A stretch of 7,592 bases of DNA, from assembly GCA_021805585.1 (NCBI GenBank), contig JAJZEY010000237.1, positions 1 through 7,592 of the forward strand. Direction: 5' to 3'. The notes beneath the pieces were generated by a model, which saw only the letters and a program-made list of their open reading frames with translations, ran no database searches and was not told the DNA's origin. Shown in pieces: positions 6,196 to 7,592 of the stretch (position 1 is its first letter; each line of letters opens with the position of its first letter). The translations under genes were made by a program, and so were the position numbers. The DNA is from Planctomycetota bacterium. Its GTDB lineage: Bacteria > Planctomycetota > Phycisphaerae > WQYP01.

Positions 6196-7592
6196 TTATG
6201 GATTGGCCAGGTTGCCGCCGAGACCGGGCGGGCCGGCCATTGCGGGCTTAGCCATGAAAAACCGCCCATCCGCCCGATGCCGGACCATGACCTGAAATTC
6301 CTGCCCGCCGCTGGTTATCACCCAGGGCGTAACCAGCCGCTTTTCAACGGAATTAAAAAGCGGAAACAGCGGCCGACCGGGGCTTCGCATGATAATATCA
6401 ATGCGGCTTGCCGGCAGATTCGGCATGGCACGGCCCGCGCTGGCCAGCCCATGGGAATTCAGCACCAGCCGGGCGTATATCCGATTATTCTGATAGCTGA
6501 CAATCCGCATGACATCCCGCTTGAGGTCGGCAATCGAATTCGGTGCAAAATCCTGCGGAAAATAAGTCTGTTGCTGGGCCATGGCGGTACTGTCCGCCCC
6601 GACGGCAAAATCATAGTTGCCATCCGGCGTATTCAGTGGTACCCGCAGCCGAATCATGCGATGTTCGATTGGGCCATGGTACGGCTTAATGGCGACCCGC
6701 GCCAGCAGGAACTGCCCGGGGCGGACCGTATGGTGTTCCAGTAAAACCGATGTAATCACCGCCGCGTGGTTGGTTGCCCGCAAAGAAACATGCAGGTTGG
6801 CTTCGGAAATCGCCAGATTCCGGAAAGGGTTGTTCAGCAGCAGCGCCACTGGCAGCAGGACGGAATTGGGATCAAACCCGCCAGTGGTGGACCTGCGGTT
6901 CAAATGAACGACAAACGTACCAAAATGAATGGTTCCGGTAATGTGCACCGTGTAATTCGCGGCATTTTTGCCGGTGACATTGCGTTTGGCGGTCATGCTG
7001 GCAATCAGGGCACCGCCCAGGGCTTCAGCCGTGGTATGCGGACTTGGATACAGATGATAATGAAACACATGGTGCCAGTCCGGATTGTGGTAGGCCACGG
7101 AAACGATGACGGGCACGGGCTTGGCCGGGGGGGCCAAAGCGCCCACAATGCCGCACGACTGGTCCATGACCAGATGCCCCTGAATATGAAATGTTGAACC
7201 GAGCTTAAAGGAGGTCTTAAGCCGCGCGATGATTGTGTAAATGTACGCTCCGGAAATGGGCAATCCATTTCGTCCGACATTAAAAAATCTGTGGCCAAAG
7301 GCATATACATGATCGCCGACCACGTCGGTTACCGTACCAATGGCACCCATATTCGTATCGCCGGTCAGCAGCGGAACACCGATGGCCGCACCCGGCACCA
7401 GCCGGTAGGCCGCCGCACCAAGCCCCTGCATTCCCCCCAGCAGTTGGCCTCCACCGGAACCACCGCCACCCACGGGAATAATGGAACTTTCGTGATAGGC
7501 CCGCTTCAGATAGCGCAGTACCGCCGGGGATGCTCCACCGACTTCCAGTGGCGTGGCCAGAGGCCGCAGGTTCCCGGCAACCGCAGTCGCCC
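6196..7592 (-). CDS. SpoIVB-type (peptidase family S55) serine peptidase-like protein, C-terminal 464 residues
   Basis: The gene is cut at its 5' end; 464 residues are visible (numbered here from the edge). Residues 10-30 (LRPLATPLEVGG, SPAVL) and a Gly-rich loop VGGGGSGGG (40-48) lead into the S55-like core: LVPGAAIGVPLLTGD, AIGTVTDV, then YAFGHRFFNVG. H100 in FGHRF aligns with the catalytic histidine region (LGH) of sporulation protease SpoIVB. CGIVGAL and the following PVPVIVSV continue the family pattern. In the secreted S55 proteins I know from non-sporulating bacteria, the serine motif GMSGSP precedes this part; it would lie beyond 7592, so activity cannot be judged. Residues about 180-464 form a beta-rich domain I do not recognise, ending PPGLGGNLANP. 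The next gene encodes a secreted propeller protein, a possible partner or substrate. The GTG at 7473 is internal, not a start. Confidence 0.88.
   Translation of the reverse strand, partial: ATAVAGNLRPLATPLEVGGASPAVLRYLKRAYHESSIIPVGGGGSGGGQLLGGMQGLGAAAYRLVPGAAIGVPLLTGDTNMGAIGTVTDVVGDHVYAFGHRFFNVGRNGLPISGAYIYTIIARLKTSFKLGSTFHIQGHLVMDQSCGIVGALAPPAKPVPVIVSVAYHNPDWHHVFHYHLYPSPHTTAEALGGALIASMTAKRNVTGKNAANYTVHITGTIHFGTFVVHLNRRSTTGGFDPNSVLLPVALLLNNPFRNLAISEANLHVSLRATNHAAVITSVLLEHHTVRPGQFLLARVAIKPYHGPIEHRMIRLRVPLNTPDGNYDFAVGADSTAMAQQQTYFPQDFAPNSIADLKRDVMRIVSYQNNRIYARLVLNSHGLASAGRAMPNLPASRIDIIMRSPGRPLFPLFNSVEKRLVTPWVITSGGQEFQVMVRHRADGRFFMAKPAMAGPPGLGGNLANP

Overview
All coding in this window lies on the minus strand, so transcription runs from high to low coordinates. 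The organism is probably a planctomycete-type bacterium, perhaps Phycisphaerae. This is inferred from protein families: an S55 peptidase beside a secreted propeller protein, a GATase-like membrane protein beside an ABC ATPase, and an exported lipoprotein globin. Moderately high GC and clear Shine-Dalgarno sites fit, but no marker fixes the phylum.

Layout in transcription order. (1) 7592-6196: the 3' part of a secreted SpoIVB-type (family S55) serine peptidase-like protein; its N-terminus lies outside the window. (2) 6080-3870: an exported protein with a seven-bladed beta-propeller, a Gly/Ala/Pro-rich insert inside blade 5, a discoidin-like module and two Ig/FN3-like modules. (3) 3772-3638: a 44-codon gene for ribosomal protein L34 (rpmH), easily missed because it is short and starts with GTG. 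(4) 3474-3004: a lipoprotein-type group I truncated hemoglobin with a good ribosome binding site, a plausible promoter and a strong intrinsic terminator, so it looks monocistronic. (5) 2937-2514: a 424-base stretch without a convincing gene, holding two perfect palindromes. (6) 2513-219: an exported, membrane-anchored protein with a glutamine-amidotransferase-like fold and two central membrane helices. (7) 156-1: the first 52 codons of an ABC transporter ATPase.

The peptidase and propeller proteins look like an envelope pair. The membrane protein and the ABC ATPase look like the start of a transporter locus. L34 and the globin sit between them with their own translation signals and no obvious functional link to either side. 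Four likely start codons (2513, 3474, 3772, 6080) differ from the longest open frame or are non-ATG, and each is set by a Shine-Dalgarno match. I found no RNA gene, insertion sequence or CRISPR array. The less ordinary items are the exported globin with an apolar distal pocket, the L34 gene without rnpA, the S55/propeller pair, and paired CATATG-centred palindromes near the transporter genes.
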